Shown: positions 1-12,209 of the stretch, piece by piece
Position numbering within the stretch: the first letter of the stretch is position 1
Layout of the letters: each line of letters starts with the position of its first letter
From: Schistosoma mansoni
Taxonomy: Eukaryota; Platyhelminthes; Trematoda; Strigeidida; Schistosomatidae
DNA: 64,000 nt
Assembly: GCF_000237925.1 (NCBI RefSeq)
Contig: NC_031500.1
Span: 6,445,254 to 6,509,253 of the forward strand
Direction of reading: 5' to 3'
The notes under the pieces: model-generated
Told to the model about the DNA's origin: nothing
Databases searched by the model: none
The model's input: the letters and a program-made list of their open reading frames with translations, nothing else
Translations under genes and position numbers: made by a program

Positions 1-62
1 ACTCCTCGGCAGTGCGCGTCCACGATCCCGCTCTGCGGGATTCGGACCCAGGATCTCAGTAG
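1..62 (-). repeat. S1 SINE fragment, cut by window edge
   Basis: Reverse-strand S1 copy. It shows the start of the hammerhead (5' strand of helix I and core) followed, in the + direction, by the tRNA-like B-box region. Confidence 0.7.
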
Positions 63-411
63 TCTAGATGATGTTCAGAAATGGTTTACATAATTTTTTC
101 TTTTAATATATTCCTCTTATAATTAACACAAACAGTGAATAAACCCTCAGTTAACAGTAAAGTTAATAGTTGATTGTGATAGTTTTTGAGGTTGAGAACA
201 AAAATTCCTGAATTGTTTAATCTTGTGTTGAAAAAAACAATGTTATCCTGACATCAATGAGCCAACATTCTGACTCATTTTCTTGCCAAACTAATAAACC
301 TGGTTAAGCATGGCTAGTATTTCACTAGCTTGTAACAACGTTTCTACGTAGCGTAAAATGAGATTTCTAGATTTCACTAAATAATTTTCCATTTTACTTC
401 TGGTAAAAACC
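63..411. other. AT-rich spacer, nothing recognised
   Basis: No credible coding exon, RNA gene or repeat family is visible here. Confidence 0.5.
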
Positions 412-631
412 TTGAGACTCCCCAGCAGTGCGCATCCACGATCCCGCACTAGCGAGATTCGAACCCAGGATCTACCAGTCTCGAGCCGAAGCCCTTAACC
501 GACAGACCACTGAGCCGGCAACCAACGGTGTTAATGTCTAACTTCAACCAATCCACGATTTTGAGCGACCGTTCACCAATTGTCTTCAGTGAGCTGATAT
601 CTCTACAACAGACCTGGTAGAACTCCACTGG
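412..631 (-). repeat. S1 SINE, left arm of inverted pair
   Basis: Reads on the minus strand: tRNA-like head with B box GGTTCGAATCTC, preceded by the S1 5' body (the stretch that carries ACACCGTTGG just before the head). It joins a plus-strand S1 head at about 632. Both arms carry the same head variant CTTCGGCTCGAG, which most S1 copies in the window lack, so the arms are closely related to each other. Confidence 0.75.
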
Positions 632-835
632 TTAAGGGCTTCGGCTCGAGACTGGTAGGTCCTGGGTTTGAATCTCGCGGGTGCGGAGTCGTGGATGCGC
701 ACTGCTGAGGAGTCCCATAACAGGACGAAACGGCCGTCCAGTGCTTCCAGGTTTTCCATGGTGGTCTAGTTTCAATTGACTCATGATTTCAACTGTGAAA
801 ATACTAAATTCTCCACAAAACCCCCCTCTGATCTA
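632..835 (+). repeat. S1 SINE, right arm of inverted pair, with hammerhead
   Basis: Contains the tRNA-like head, a complete hammerhead motif at 699-744, and the S1 3' tail running through the conserved CAATTGACTCATGATTTCAA segment to the C-rich end near 835. Confidence 0.8.
699..744 (+). ncRNA. Hammerhead ribozyme motif (S1)
   Basis: The core CTGAGGA (position 7 of the hammerhead core may be any base) and GAAA are present. Helix I pairs GCACTG with CAGTGC perfectly, helix II is GTCC/GGAC, and helix III is the self-complementary ACGGCCGT. The expected cleavage site follows GTC at 738. Hammerheads are established in the schistosome Sm-alpha repeat; activity here is inferred from sequence only. 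Confidence 0.8.
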
Positions 836-1111
836 AAAACTTTAAGAATCAAATTACATGTCAACATACATTGTGATATAAATCGGTTTAATGTAAACTG
901 TAGTAGCTCTGCAATACTGATCTACTTCTCTATATTTGTTTTGTAGTTTCCATATTATCTAATTTACTAGGCTTGACAAACTTTTTCACTTGTACTAAGT
1001 TACCAGCATGTGTAACCACAGCTATCCTGGGTACTACGCAAGGAGTTAGTTTAATGAAGTACTTGGATATTGAAGTACATAATAATAAAAACATTTACCA
1101 ATAGTCGATCT

Positions 1112-1222
1112 TTATTTTCATAGTTGAAATCATGAGTCAATTGACGCTAGTCCACCATGGAAAACCTGGAAGCACTGAACGGCCGTTTCGTCCTATTATG
1201 GGACTCCTCAGCAGTGCGCTTT
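1112..1222 (-). repeat. S1 SINE 3' half with hammerhead
   Basis: Minus-strand S1 3' portion: hammerhead plus tail. The tRNA-like head is absent; the copy ends just beyond the hammerhead. Confidence 0.8.
1172..1217 (-). ncRNA. Hammerhead ribozyme motif (S1)
   Basis: On the minus strand, core CTGAGGA and GAAA, helix I GCACTG/CAGTGC, helix III ACGGCCGT. The cleavage triplet is GTT rather than GTC, which may lower activity. Confidence 0.7.
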
Positions 1223-1404
1223 ACAAAATTTGTGATTCAAATAGCTTAGTTACACAATTAAAACGAGTGAAAATGTTCAGAAATTACTATCTCCTTTTTA
1301 ACTTGACAAATTTATTTTCTCCCGTTCGATATCCTTTTATACATCAGTAGAATCTAATTATAAATATTTTTGATCAATAAGCATAATCACACAGCCATTC
1401 AACT

Positions 1405-1882
1405 ATCTTCACTTGTTATTGTTTACTTGTATCTTCTCATTGTTATTTAGGACTGAAATTGATCAGTCTCTTGTTGGCATATATGTATCCTGTGCCTGAA
1501 GTTACAAGCTTTATAAGCAATGATGGAAAGTGGCTAGCAGTGGAATCCAGGATGCGTGTGTCGTCCTACTTGGGACTCGTCGGCTGGATGTACCTGCATC
1601 TCAGAGTTGATGTTCACTCTGGGACTCGAACCCATTACCTTTCGCTTCAAACGCCATCACGTTATCCACTCAGCTACCAAGTCCTGATAGCCACCTGCTT
1701 GTGCAATGGGGTGAAGTTATATTCACTTGATGTTGTTTACTTGTATCTTCCCATTATTGTTTAGGACTGTAATTGATCAGTCTCTTGTTGGCATATGTTC
1801 ATCCTGTGCGAACTGCCTCGATATTGCCTGAAGTTACAAGCTTTATAAGCAATGATGGATAATGGCTAATAGTGGAATCCTA
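1405..1882 (-). repeat. S2 SINE, partial tandem dimer
   Basis: A little over one and a half S2 units head to tail on the minus strand. The body marker TTTAGGACTG recurs at 1446 and 1760, giving a 314-bp period. The first unit holds the tRNA-like head (B box seen as GGACTCGAACC on the plus strand) and a hammerhead at 1545-1589 with core change CCGACGA, so that ribozyme is probably inactive. Confidence 0.8.
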
Positions 1883-2650
1883 TTGTATAGGAAACGGATT
1901 ATTCAACGGTATTGTGCTCTTTTGTACAAAGGTTATGCTATCATTAGTTATATTGAAAAATGTTTGGTTCAATAATGAATCCTATATACGTACTTGGATG
2001 TTACATTGGACGACAATAATTAGTCATGGAACAACAAGAATATGTACATCACTTACCTGTAAAAGCATCTAATTCCCAATACAATGTTAAGGTTAACAAA
2101 ATTAAGAAACAACTGTGGTTAATCATAATTCTTTTTTTCTTTTGGTTGCTATAATTTATTTCTTGTACAGGGTGAAAATGTTTTTAAGGAATTGAGTATA
2201 TATTTATATGTATTAATAAGTTGGAATTATTTTGTCCTGCATATTAAGGAAATGTAGTACACTTTCGTATAATTTATATAATCATGAAACCTACCATATG
2301 GGAAACTTTCTATTTCTATAAACACACCAGTAATGATATACTGTTCTATTATTATTCAATTACTTAACAATATTACAATATAGGGGCACATTTCAATCTA
2401 ATGGAATGAGAAAAATCTTTTCAGTATAATCCACACACAAAAAAATGAAAGTAATTTTATTTAAATGTGGGACAGTTCAATACGATGACAAAAAAAATAC
2501 ATTCCCCCGTTACAATCATTTTCGTTTGGTTTATAAAAAAACATAGCGTAAGACATTCGATGTAGAAAAAAATGTTATCGAGCACTGCTTGTTTATTAAA
2601 TTTATAGTTTCGAAAGTAATAAAAGCCAGTTGTGTACAACTACATATTAA
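1883..2650. other. AT-rich spacer, nothing recognised
   Basis: Only short chance open frames; no splice-flanked exon or repeat family recognised. Confidence 0.5.
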
Positions 2651-2651
2651 C

Positions 2652-3520
2652 ATATTCAGTCAGTCAGTCAAATATATCGTATGACCAGGCACATTTATGC
2701 AGCGGTCCAAGTTGCCATACCTAGTTAGCACAACAAGATGAACATCGGATTCATAGAAGTAGTTAATTTAGTGGTGGTAATATATAAAAGAAAGGTTGTA
2801 TATAAGGATATAGTATAGGAAGGAAGACAGATATGAAGCAATTTTAATCTCAAGTTTTAAAAGAAGATAAAGAGTGTATACACCTGCGCAATTATGATCG
2901 ATTCTGAGTCATGTCACACGGAGTCTCCAGCCATTGGTTACAATAGTCACGCGGACCCCAACCAAGTGGTATGCATCTACCAACATGGCTCAAACTAGAA
3001 GTTAGTGACTTCAAGCACTGATACCACGTTTTGGTTTGGACACCCCTAATTCTCTTCAGACCATCACCAATACTAGTCAGCATAGCGCGTCGTGGTAATC
3101 GGTGTTCAGGCATACGTAGCACGCGAGCCAACCACCTCAGTCGATGAAGATTCATCACCTCATCAACTGATTTACCATCATTCCCTAATACCCTGCGTCT
3201 AACCTCACTATTACTTACTCGGTGATCCCAGAAGATGCGAGTAATATTTCTAAGGCATCTGTGGTCAAATACTAGTAACTTATGAGTATCGTCTACTCTT
3301 AATGACCATGTTTCAGAGCCGTAAAGCATAACAGAGCGAACTGCTGTGCAGTATACTCGTCCCTTAATTGATAGACGGATATCTTGTCTTCGCCATAGGT
3401 GACGTAAGTTGGCAAAATCCAGACGAGCTTTTTGAATGTGTGCAGAGATTTCGTCAGACACCAACCCATAAGTCAAGCCCGACCACCACATCAAGGTAGC
3501 AGCAACGGTCGGGTATTAAC
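2652..3520 (-). mobile_element. RTE-A LINE, 5'-truncated 3' end
   Basis: The minus strand encodes the C-terminal part of an RTE/SR2-like reverse transcriptase protein (open frame 2892-3494). It contains the stretches QKARLDFANLRHLW and SIKGRVYCTAVRSVMLYGSE, then VSNSEVRRRVLG, and ends ..CDMTQNRS. The palm and endonuclease parts are missing. The 3' UTR ends at about 2655 in a short (TGAC)n tail, typical of this clade's microsatellite-like ends. The same family recurs at 55070-55700 and 57966-58830. Confidence 0.8.
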
Positions 3521-4434
3521 ATAGTTGAGTGTTTCATAATGAAATTTATAAATTAGTTTCATAACTCAATTCTCATACAGTTGAATCGTTGGAGTTATTT
3601 AGTTCTGAACTCCATTACTAACTGAAACGCTCGACAAACTGATGAAATTTGAACTTAAGAAAAGCTTAATAAATACAAACATCATGGTTGAATTTAAGAA
3701 AAATGATGATGGTTCAAATAATTTAATGCTGAATATTCAACTTCTTCGTGAACAATGAATGTCAGTTAGTGAATATTCATAACCTGTATCTGAAAACTTG
3801 GTTAGACGAGTTTCGATAGTCATCAGTCATTATGAAAGTAGTACAAAGTATCAAGCAATACTAAAGATGTTGATTTTAACCATGTTTTGTACGTCAAGTG
3901 ACTTCACTGACTCATTAAGAAGTGTTAGACCTAATTTTCTTGACTGTCGGCACTCGATTATACGGAGCCATATACAAATTGTGATTTCCGAATGACCACA
4001 ACTTAGTGTCAGTCGTTGGAGATACCATGGTCTATGACTCATTATAATATCTAACTACGTCATTATAACTAATACCATGTCATCTAGTCCCTAGCGTCAA
4101 GATGGAATGTCTCAACTAGTTCATATGACACAGAATATTATCTAGAATTATAATCTTAACTTTTAATTTCTCCATTTATAATAGCGGTGCTTCGTGATGA
4201 AGAAGGAATATGATAAAGAAGCATGTTATCGGAAGCAGTCCATTATCTTTTTATTTTACCATTTGGATAACAAATTTAAATAAAGCAAGAACGAATATGT
4301 TTATGGAATACGACGAATCCACAATATTTCATTTATTTCCGTTCAATTACACACAAGTTAATAAGTTAAATTATTCCCATTTATTAGTATGTTGTCAGTA
4401 TGAGATTGTGAATATTATTGGACTATATTAAAAT
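3521..4434. other. Spacer, nothing recognised
   Basis: Short open frames on both strands overlap one another and lack homology cues or exon signals. Confidence 0.5.
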
Positions 4435-4572
4435 CATAAGATCGAAGGTCCTGGATTTGATTCTTGGTTGAGGAGTTGTGGATCTGCACTTTTGAGGAAT
4501 CCCATGCTGCGACGAAATGGCCATCCAGTGACTCAGAGTTTTCAGTATTTGTCTAACTTGGTTCGTAATTTC
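4435..4572 (+). repeat. S1 SINE, decayed
   Basis: Recognisable B-box region, decayed hammerhead and start of the S1 tail on the plus strand; core and helices are eroded. Confidence 0.6.
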
Positions 4573-5180
4573 AATAATATCTGGATATTGTTGAAACATT
4601 AATTACCAATCCATCAAGACTACATTGTATATAGTGTGAAAAAGCCTAGGACTTAAAGTTTTAAACTGGCTTTTATTATAATTGCTTAAGGTGGCATTTC
4701 TATGATATTAAGATAGTTTTATCATGTAACATGAAACATTTTTAGAGGAGGATATATAAGTTCAACTCAATAGATTATAATGACAATTATTTGAAGAATG
4801 GGAGAGTTAAAATATCTGATTCGCTTGTGTTGACAAGGCAGTTGAAGATTAGACAAAAGCCTAGACATATACTGTTCATCATCATTTATTTTGTAGATAA
4901 TTTCCATTAGGCTGAGTAAATAGAGGTCCTTTGAGTTTCTAGTGATAAAGATGACTTGTAAATCATTACTGTTATATCAGGCAACAAAAGTGTGCTGATT
5001 TTAGAGTTGATTGTTTACGATTGATTATTCCACCTTAGAAAATAAAAGAATCTCTAAAATGCTAGTTATTTGAGGGGAACACTATTGTTTCCCTACTGTG
5101 GCTTAGTTAGAAATACAACTTTGCTTCCAAGTGTTACATTTAAGGCTTTTGGTTCTATGGCTCTTTAGATGATTATACAG
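4573..5180. other. Spacer, nothing recognised
   Basis: AT-rich, no supported feature. Confidence 0.5.
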
Positions 5181-5232
5181 CGATCAGAGGGGGTTTTGTG
5201 GAGAATTTAGTATTTTCATAGTTGAAATCATG
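5181..5232 (-). repeat. S1 SINE tail fragment
   Basis: Minus-strand S1 tail (C-rich end through the CAACTATGAAAAT segment), 50 bp before the next S1 copy. Confidence 0.7.
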
Positions 5233-5279
5233 AAATCAATGAAATGTTTCACTCCTTTTCTTGTTATAAATAATCATTT

Positions 5280-5650
5280 CCTTGTGTTTTCATAGTTGAA
5301 ATCATGAGTCTATTGAAGCTAGACCACCATCGAAAACCTGGAAGCACCGGACGGCCGTTTCGTCCTATTGTGGGGCTCCTCAGCAGTGCGCATACACGAT
5401 CCCGCACTCGCGAGATTCGAACCCAGGACCTATCAGTCTCGCGCCAGAGCACTTTACCTCTAGAACCACTGAGCTGACATCCAACGGTGTTAATGTCTAA
5501 CTTCAACCAATCCACTATGTTTGAGCAACCGTTCACCAATTGTCTTCAGTGGGTTAATATCTCTACAACAGACTTGGTTGAACTCCACTGGTCACTGCTT
5601 CCCACTAGAACTCAAGGAAATATCTCTTGAAGTCAGTCACTATACAGCGT
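5280..5650 (-). repeat. S1 SINE, near full-length unit
   Basis: Contains tail, hammerhead, tRNA-like head and the long 5' body (through the segment GACTGACTTCAAGAGATATT on the minus strand). One of the most complete S1 monomers in the window. Confidence 0.8.
5344..5389 (-). ncRNA. Hammerhead ribozyme motif (S1)
   Basis: Core CTGAGGA and GAAA are intact. Helix I pairs GCACTG with CGGTGC through one G-U wobble, helix III is ACGGCCGT and the cleavage triplet is GTC. Confidence 0.75.
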
Positions 5651-6464
5651 TTTAGGACTACAGGTAAAGACTGTTCTAGCACGTACATCCTGCTTTGGTC
5701 ATCACAAGCCTTCCTTTAGGCCAGGAGTCATGGTGGAATGAATAGTTAGGACCACCTAAGTAAGTCATTACTTAGGTGTAATTCCATTATTTTAGATCTC
5801 ATAATAGATGTATTAAAAAAGTATATCTTTCAAAAAGTGTTTCACAAGTAAAAGTCAGAAATTTCCTCTGATAACTTTAGTTGAAATCTAATACTCTTAG
5901 TTAAATCCCATTGAATACATTAATCATCTAATATTTATGAATGTGATATACAGAATAAATCTATGAAGCTTTGCTGATATGTTGTCCATTTAACTTAATA
6001 CTGGACTCGTCGAATGTGTTGTGTGGGTTTTTCAGACTAATAATTGCACACTCACTCACACTGAATTTATGTTCATAATTGTTCAAACACGTTGCTATAG
6101 GTGGCGACATCTGATATTCGCTAATCACAAATCGTTCTTCGTTGAGGGAGTTAGCATCCACAAAATTCAGTTAATTGGATGGAATGTATCATGTAAAAGC
6201 GCCAGAAATTACTTTCTGTAATTAAGCGATATTTAATATGTATATTATGGTTTCGATTAGGTTGTGTGCCGGCTTGTCAGAATTCCACCGAGAGAATCAA
6301 TTTCTTCACGACTGTATAACATTATTTTTGATAGATACAAACTAGAACGGAACCTATGTTTAGGTTAAGCATTAAGAATGCCATTTTTCAATCTTTCATA
6401 ATATGAAGTACATTATCAAATTGTATGACTAAATCATCAACGTCTATGGAGAATAAATTCACTT
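5651..6464. other. Spacer, nothing recognised
   Basis: Overlapping open frames at 5961-6221 on opposite strands show no recognisable domain. Confidence 0.5.
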
Positions 6465-6561
6465 AATATTGTTTGTTTGAATCTACTCATTGATGTTTAG
6501 GACTGCAACTGGTCAGTCTCTTATTGGCATATGTGCACATTTGCCAAAAAGAGACTGACCA
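6465..6561 (-). repeat. S2 SINE body folding back at assembly gap 1
   Basis: The S2 body marker with GGTCAGTCTCTTATTGGCAT is followed after a short loop by its near-complement AAGAGACTGACCA, where the run of N starts. This is an inverted repeat at the gap edge. Confidence 0.7.
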
Positions 6562-6883
6562 NNNNNNNNNNNNNNNNNNNNNNNNNNNNNNNNNNNNNNN
6601 NNNNNNNNNNNNNNNNNNNNNNNNNNNNNNNNNNNNNNNNNNNNNNNNNNNNNNNNNNNNNNNNNNNNNNNNNNNNNNNNNNNNNNNNNNNNNNNNNNNN
6701 NNNNNNNNNNNNNNNNNNNNNNNNNNNNNNNNNNNNNNNNNNNNNNNNNNNNNNNNNNNNNNNNNNNNNNNNNNNNNNNNNNNNNNNNNNNNNNNNNNNN
6801 NNNNNNNNNNNNNNNNNNNNNNNNNNNNNNNNNNNNNNNNNNNNNNNNNNNNNNNNNNNNNNNNNNNNNNNNNNNNNNNNNNN
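6562..6883. other. Assembly gap (322 N)
   Basis: Run of N. Its left edge is a fold-back S2 sequence, so the missing part is probably SINE. Confidence 0.95.
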
Positions 6884-6999
6884 CTCCCCGATGAGGAGTA
6901 TCAGGCGTAACTAATAAAGTAATAGATTGGGCAGGCACGCGCCATTTTTATGGGCATAATCTACAATTTACAATATCGCTATGCTCACAGCATGCTTCA

Positions 7000-7303
7000 T
7001 GTTATATTGAGTGAGTGCTTGAGCGCCCTGTTTAATATTTATGACGTGATGATTCCCGCCAACTGTAGAGGAGCGAATAATCGATCAAAGCAATGATACA
7101 CAAAAGCAGTACTTTTCAGTCCTGCTTTCTGCTTAGCACAGCCAGTTAAGTCCAGAACACCAATAACAGCCTCTGCAATATGAATCATTATTCTCAAACA
7201 TACTGGATTTATATATCAGACAAACTGACCACATCATACCATAAAATAGTAAATAACATTTGTACAAGATTTGGCCAAATGTGTTTGTTAATTGGGGGAT
7301 CGT
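7000..7303 (-). mobile_element. LTR-1 solo LTR, partial fossil
   Basis: Reverse copy of the LTR-1 family (compare 38419-38900), beginning TGTTATA on the plus strand at 7000 and ending where an S2 SINE abuts at about 7303. No internal retrotransposon genes. Broken fossil. Confidence 0.6.
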
Positions 7304-7555
7304 TCAAACAATATCACGTGAACTCAAACTTCACCCCATAGCACAAGCAAGTGACTATCAGGACTCAGTAGCTGAGTAGATAACGCGATGGCGTTTGAAG
7401 CGAAAGTTACTGGGTTCGAGTCCCAGAGTGAACATCAACTCTGAGATGCATGTATATCCAGCTGACGAGTCCCAAATAGGACGAAGTGACGCGCGTCCTT
7501 TATTCCACTACTAGCTACTATCCACCTTTGCTTATAATGTTTATAGAGAATGTCA
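7304..7555 (+). repeat. S2 SINE with tRNA head and hammerhead
   Basis: A box TAGCTGAGTAG, B box GGTTCGAGTCC, hammerhead at 7456-7503, then the S2 3' tail. The ribozyme keeps core CTGACGA but has extra bases (GTG) after GAA, a variant shared with the copy at 35778-36035, so these form a subfamily. Confidence 0.8.
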
Positions 7556-8005
7556 CTATTTTCATCTACCAAAAAAATACAGCCATTTATGTTAAAGTAC
7601 AAATTATATTAGATATAATAAATCAATAGATAGTCATTATTACAATAAACAAAATGACAAGAGATAATGAATTATGTTTATTTTATTATTCGACAGTATC
7701 TAAACATCTGAACCAACTGCATTGTTTTGAATAAACATTCATCACCATTTACAACACCATGGAAATGGTTTAAGGCATTCCACATGTTCACCAAAGAATG
7801 GCCCAGACAATTTACATACTGTATTATTACAATATGCAGAAAATATAGTTTTTGTACAAACTATATTCAGCGGAATACAACAGTCATCTAGAAAAAATTA
7901 TATTAAAGAATAGGAAAATTAAAAAAGTTTGTGTTTGGTACAATAAAAATATGTTGTGTACAAGAACTTGTCTAATTTACTGAATTGTGTATATTCATGT
8001 TACGT
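7556..8005. other. AT-rich spacer, nothing recognised
   Basis: No supported feature. Confidence 0.5.
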
Positions 8006-8372
8006 TACTTACTTACTTACGCCTGTTACTCCCAATGGAACATAGGCCGCCGACCAGCTTTCTCCAACCCACTCTGTCCTGGGCTTTCTTTTCTAGTTCT
8101 ATCCAACTTTTGTTCATTCTTCTCATGTTTGTTTCCATTTCTCGGCGTAATGTGTTCTTTGGTCTTCCTTTTTTCCTTTGGCTTTCAAGATTCCATATAA
8201 GGTCTTGTCTTGTGACACAGTTGGGTGATTTCCTCAATGTGTATCCTATCCACTTCCAGCGCTTCTTCCTGATTTCTTCCTCCACTGAAATCTGGTTTGT
8301 TCTCTCCCACAGTAACTTGTTGCTGATAGTGTCTGGCCAACGGATCCGAAGTATCTTGCGTAGACAACTGTT
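8006..8372 (-). mobile_element. RTE-B LINE 3' end
   Basis: The minus strand encodes the C-terminal end of the RTE-B reverse transcriptase protein (frame 8013-8285, with [18 protein letters not shown] and a C-terminus ending GSNRRK). It ends in a (GTAA)n tail at 8006-8020. Strongly 5'-truncated; same family as 14576-16492. Confidence 0.8.
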
Positions 8373-9865
8373 AATAGTATATTCATGTTACTTCATTTAA
8401 AATGGAGTGCGAGATTTTTATCGAAATGAGGATATCAAGTCTTTGATAGATGTTTCATTTTAGACTAGAGACTAAATGATATTGCTTATGTAATATATTG
8501 TCAATTTATTTAGGTAGGGTTTCTGCATAAATATTGATGAGAAACATTATTTCTTTTTATTTTTATAAATAATAATTTTGTTCTTACTTCGGTTTTAGTT
8601 AAGTATTGAATCAGTTAACTTACTTATTAATATTACAACTTGGTTGATAGAGTTCATTTAGCACTAAGGAGAACATAACATGAAATCAGTTACTACATAG
8701 GGATAGATTAATTCAAACGACATAGTAACACGAAAGATTATTTACAGCACAGATATTTTAATATTACCATCTGTGATTGTGACGCAAAGTGATCCGGATT
8801 CAAATCCTACAGAGGTTAACAGTTTCCTAAACATACACCTAGATTTCTATCAACTACTACTAACCACCTGGAATTAGTACAAGACCAGAATATAGTTGTT
8901 CGGGATCATATGTTTTTGGAGGCTTCTCTTTATCTCTATGGATATAAGTTCCAAAATAGTCATTCTACAACCTTGAAATTTCCTGTGGTGCGTATGTGTT
9001 TTAGTTCTATACTTATTGGTAGTTCAATTTCAACTCTTGCTTCAATCATTAACGATCACTTAATAGCATAGTGCATTGCTTTAAACCGAATCATTTGGAT
9101 AAGGTGCAACAGTAAAAAGAAGACAAATCACTCACATCCTGATCATTCGTTAGGATTCGAACTAGATAAATATATCTGCATAATAATGACTAATTTTATA
9201 CGCATTTCACTTGGAGTACATAACTAATATTTTTTACTAAATCAGTCGACATTGGTGCGAAAACCAAATAGCTTGTCAGATGGATTATAGGCACAGTTAG
9301 TGACTTTATTTATCAGTGGAATATTCTGGTCTGATAACACTTGATTCAAGCTAACTCTTGTTCATCTAACCCCTCACTGAAAAGGTAGCTAGATATAGGT
9401 GACAACTAGTTTAGACACTCGAGCAAAAACAATTTCATAGACTGCTAAACTGATTCCACATACTTTGAATTCACGACATAGTTTATTATTTCCCGTTCAT
9501 AGGTTCTATTACAAGTAGATTACATAGATGAGCAGATGATTTTAATAATAATTCTTTCCATACTTTAATACTGGACGCTGTTATCCACTGTTTTTCCACA
9601 AATATTTTCTATTACATAAGCTTCGCGTAACAAGTATCGGCCATTTGGTAAAACCTAATTTACTCTTGATTGCTTGTGAGGTAATAGTTTGAAACCTACT
9701 ACCAGTTCATGAACAGTTTATTTCTTACAAACAGATTTTAATTGATTAGAGTTATGTATGATAAGGAGATAATGAACTGTATACGAGAAATGTTTACAAA
9801 GTCAACAATCAAGGTATGGAAAATCTATTAATCGGTCAGCATTTTTATATAATTCGAAAATATAA
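8373..9865. other. 1.5-kb spacer, nothing recognised
   Basis: AT-rich, no exon with a plausible acceptor and donor, no recognised repeat. Confidence 0.45.
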
Positions 9866-10046
9866 GAATCTCAGTGGTCTATCGGTTAAGTGCTCGCGTG
9901 AGAGACTAGTAGGTCCTGGGTTCGAATCTCGTGAGGCGGGATCGTGGATACACACTTCTGAGGAGTCCCACACTGGGGCGAAACGGCCGTCCAGTGGTTC
10001 CAGGTTTTCCATGGTGGTTTAGCTTCAATCAACTCATGATTTCAAG
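9866..10046 (+). repeat. S1 SINE with head, hammerhead and tail
   Basis: The A-box-like region (TGGTCTATCGG), B box GGTTCGAATCTC, hammerhead core CTGAGGA with GAAA and helix III ACGGCCGT are present. Helix I is imperfect (ACACTT against CAGTGG). Confidence 0.8.
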
Positions 10047-10451
10047 TATATATAAAAATCTCATTAGTTGTTTGATCTTCATTGTCCAAGTAAACCTGTT
10101 ATGTTTTAGAATCTAGTTTAGCAAGAGATGTCTATAAAGAACAAATAGAGCTGTATCTGTTCATTTTACTGAATGTTAAACGGGGAATTTTCATCATATT
10201 GAAATGTTTATAATCTGTAATTAGTGACGATGCTAAGAGATTTGATAACACTTGATATTAGATTTAAACAGTTAAAGTTCAATATCTCAGGTGTCATTCA
10301 AAAAACATTGTTTGAAACATATCTTACGTTTTGTTGATAGAATGTTTTGCATCATTATAAAGCTAATTGATTATGTTATCTATGAATATAACATAGTGAT
10401 GTTGAGAGTAAATGATTTACGGGAGTGTTTACCAATGCTCTCTTTATATAT
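10047..10451. other. Spacer, nothing recognised
   Basis: No supported feature. Confidence 0.5.
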
Positions 10452-10562
10452 AGCGGAAGGTACTGGGTTCGAGTCCCAGAGTGAACATCAATTCTGAGAT
10501 GCGGGTACATCCAGCTGACGAGTCCCAAATAGGACGAAACATGCGTCCTGGATTCCACGTGG
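10452..10562 (+). repeat. S2 SINE fragment with hammerhead
   Basis: Starts just before the B box GGTTCGAGTCC and ends after the hammerhead, so A box and body are missing. Confidence 0.75.
10509..10553 (+). ncRNA. Hammerhead ribozyme motif (S2)
   Basis: Core CTGACGA and GAAA are intact. Helix I ATCCAG/CTGGAT is perfect, helix II GTCC/GGAC, cleavage triplet GTC. Helix III is ACATGCGT, no longer fully self-complementary. Confidence 0.75.
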
Positions 10563-11037
10563 TAAGCTGTTCAACGCTTTAAAATGCCAATTATTCATCA
10601 TTAAGTTACATTGTCTGTTGTCAGTTTAACAAATAGATACACTTCATAAGGCTATGTTTTACATAAACTTAAGAATAAATAAGTTAATCATCCAGTTGAC
10701 AGATGACAGGGAATGGTTTCAGTAACTAAAGTTATATGTTTACATGATCATCAGTTATCATAATTTACTGAATTATTTTCATGTCACGTAACAGTGATAT
10801 TTCATCCTATACTTGATAGATGGTTGATTGGACGAATATTGTACAGATAAACTATTTCATGCGAAATATGTAAATATTTTTATATCACGTGAAAACGTGA
10901 TAGACAATGTAAATTGTTAAACAAATGAGTGAAGTATGTGTTGACATAATTTATGTGAAAATATTGTCATTCTATGTTACATTACCATTACATTCATTGG
11001 ATATTAACATATGTTATTAGTACATTTGATACGTAGA
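10563..11037. other. AT-rich spacer, nothing recognised
   Basis: No supported feature. Confidence 0.5.
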
Positions 11038-11370
11038 GAATATGGAACTTTCATAGTTTAAATCACTAACTAATCTTAGTTGGGTAATCATTGGAAACTG
11101 GAGTGCACTGGACCGCCATTTGGGTCTCCTTAGTAGCGTACACCCAGGACGTAACAGCCGGAAGTTAAACATAGGAACTTCAGTCTCCAATGAGAATGCT
11201 TGAACTGTAGACCACTGAGTCAGAATCCAGTGGTGCAGATATCTAACCTCAATCAATTCTTGATGTTGTGATACCATGTAAGGTGGTGGTTTGAGATAGT
11301 CAAGAGGAAACATCAAACCTAGGTTTCGTGTTATTTGACACTCGCGAGCAAGGTGTACGATCATCTTCCA
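11038..11370 (-). repeat. Old S1-like SINE joined to S3-type hammerhead
   Basis: A decayed minus-strand S1-like head and tail (11038-11290) run into a decayed S3-type hammerhead (about 11300-11360; helix III ACCTAGGT, partner ACACCTTG). It is related to the old copy at 21320-21775. Confidence 0.5.
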
Positions 11371-12000
11371 TTACCTACAGTATATAACTGTCTCACACTC
11401 GACATGGCTGAACTCCTATATTTGGAAGAAACGGTGTCCCGTATTTACAGGTTTTCAGTGGTGGTTCGAACTGAAAAGAAACATATGTTGTCATATCTTC
11501 AAATATAACGGCGATTGAATAAATATAATTAATCACTAGAAGCCACTTACACTGAATATCAACTGCGGATAAGCCTTCATCAGAATACCACTTGTTTGAG
11601 GAGGCTGTTCCTAGTTCTACTAATCCTAGAATTTCAACTAAAAAGAATTTCTTTGGGAGTAGTCGCGATATAAATTTATTTCTCATTTTATATTAACCGA
11701 TACATAACCCAATGCAACTATTTATCTTGTCACAGAGACACATAAATGGTTAATCCAACGAGTTGTACTATCTGCACAGGTTTTCAAACGTCGCTTTCTC
11801 ATTACATTTATTAGTAAATTGTGATATACACAATAATTCATTCAGGTTGTTTGTATTTGAAACTTTAAATGTATATTAGAGAGATCTATTGATATTATCA
11901 GTGTTGATAATCAAGGCTAAAGTGGAACATTTGGTTTGTATCATAACATCATTATTCGCTTAATTTTTTATCATTCTTTAGTGATTATTTGATTTTATAT
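11371..12000. other. Spacer, nothing recognised
   Basis: One 97-codon minus-strand open frame (11393-11686) has no recognisable domain. Confidence 0.45.
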
Positions 12001-12209
12001 TGTTATATCCCCTGGTGAATTATGAATGGTAAATCTGAGGTCTATTATGGACAAATGTAATATGCCTATTTCCTATTGTATAGTTGTTAAATAACTGACC
12101 TAATCGTATTCGTATTCCCCTTATCATAACCTTTATTTTGACCTTTGAACTATTATTATTGATTACTTTCCCCCTATCCACAGCCACATTGGCCAATTAT
12201 TGTACAAAT

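Noticed and set aside
1132-1350. Open frame over an S1 copy (also 5264-5539, 9816-10022, 18486-18693, 35161-35346, 39462-39698)
   Set aside because: Translations of S1 SINEs; peptides recur only because the repeat recurs.
1459-1764. 101-codon open frame
   Set aside because: Chance translation of an S2 SINE on the opposite strand to its head and ribozyme.
6513-6938. Open frames of 127-141 codons
   Set aside because: They consist almost wholly of N in assembly gap 1.
7985-8400. Plus-strand open frames of 71 and 137 codons
   Set aside because: Antisense shadows of the RTE-B coding fragment on the minus strand.
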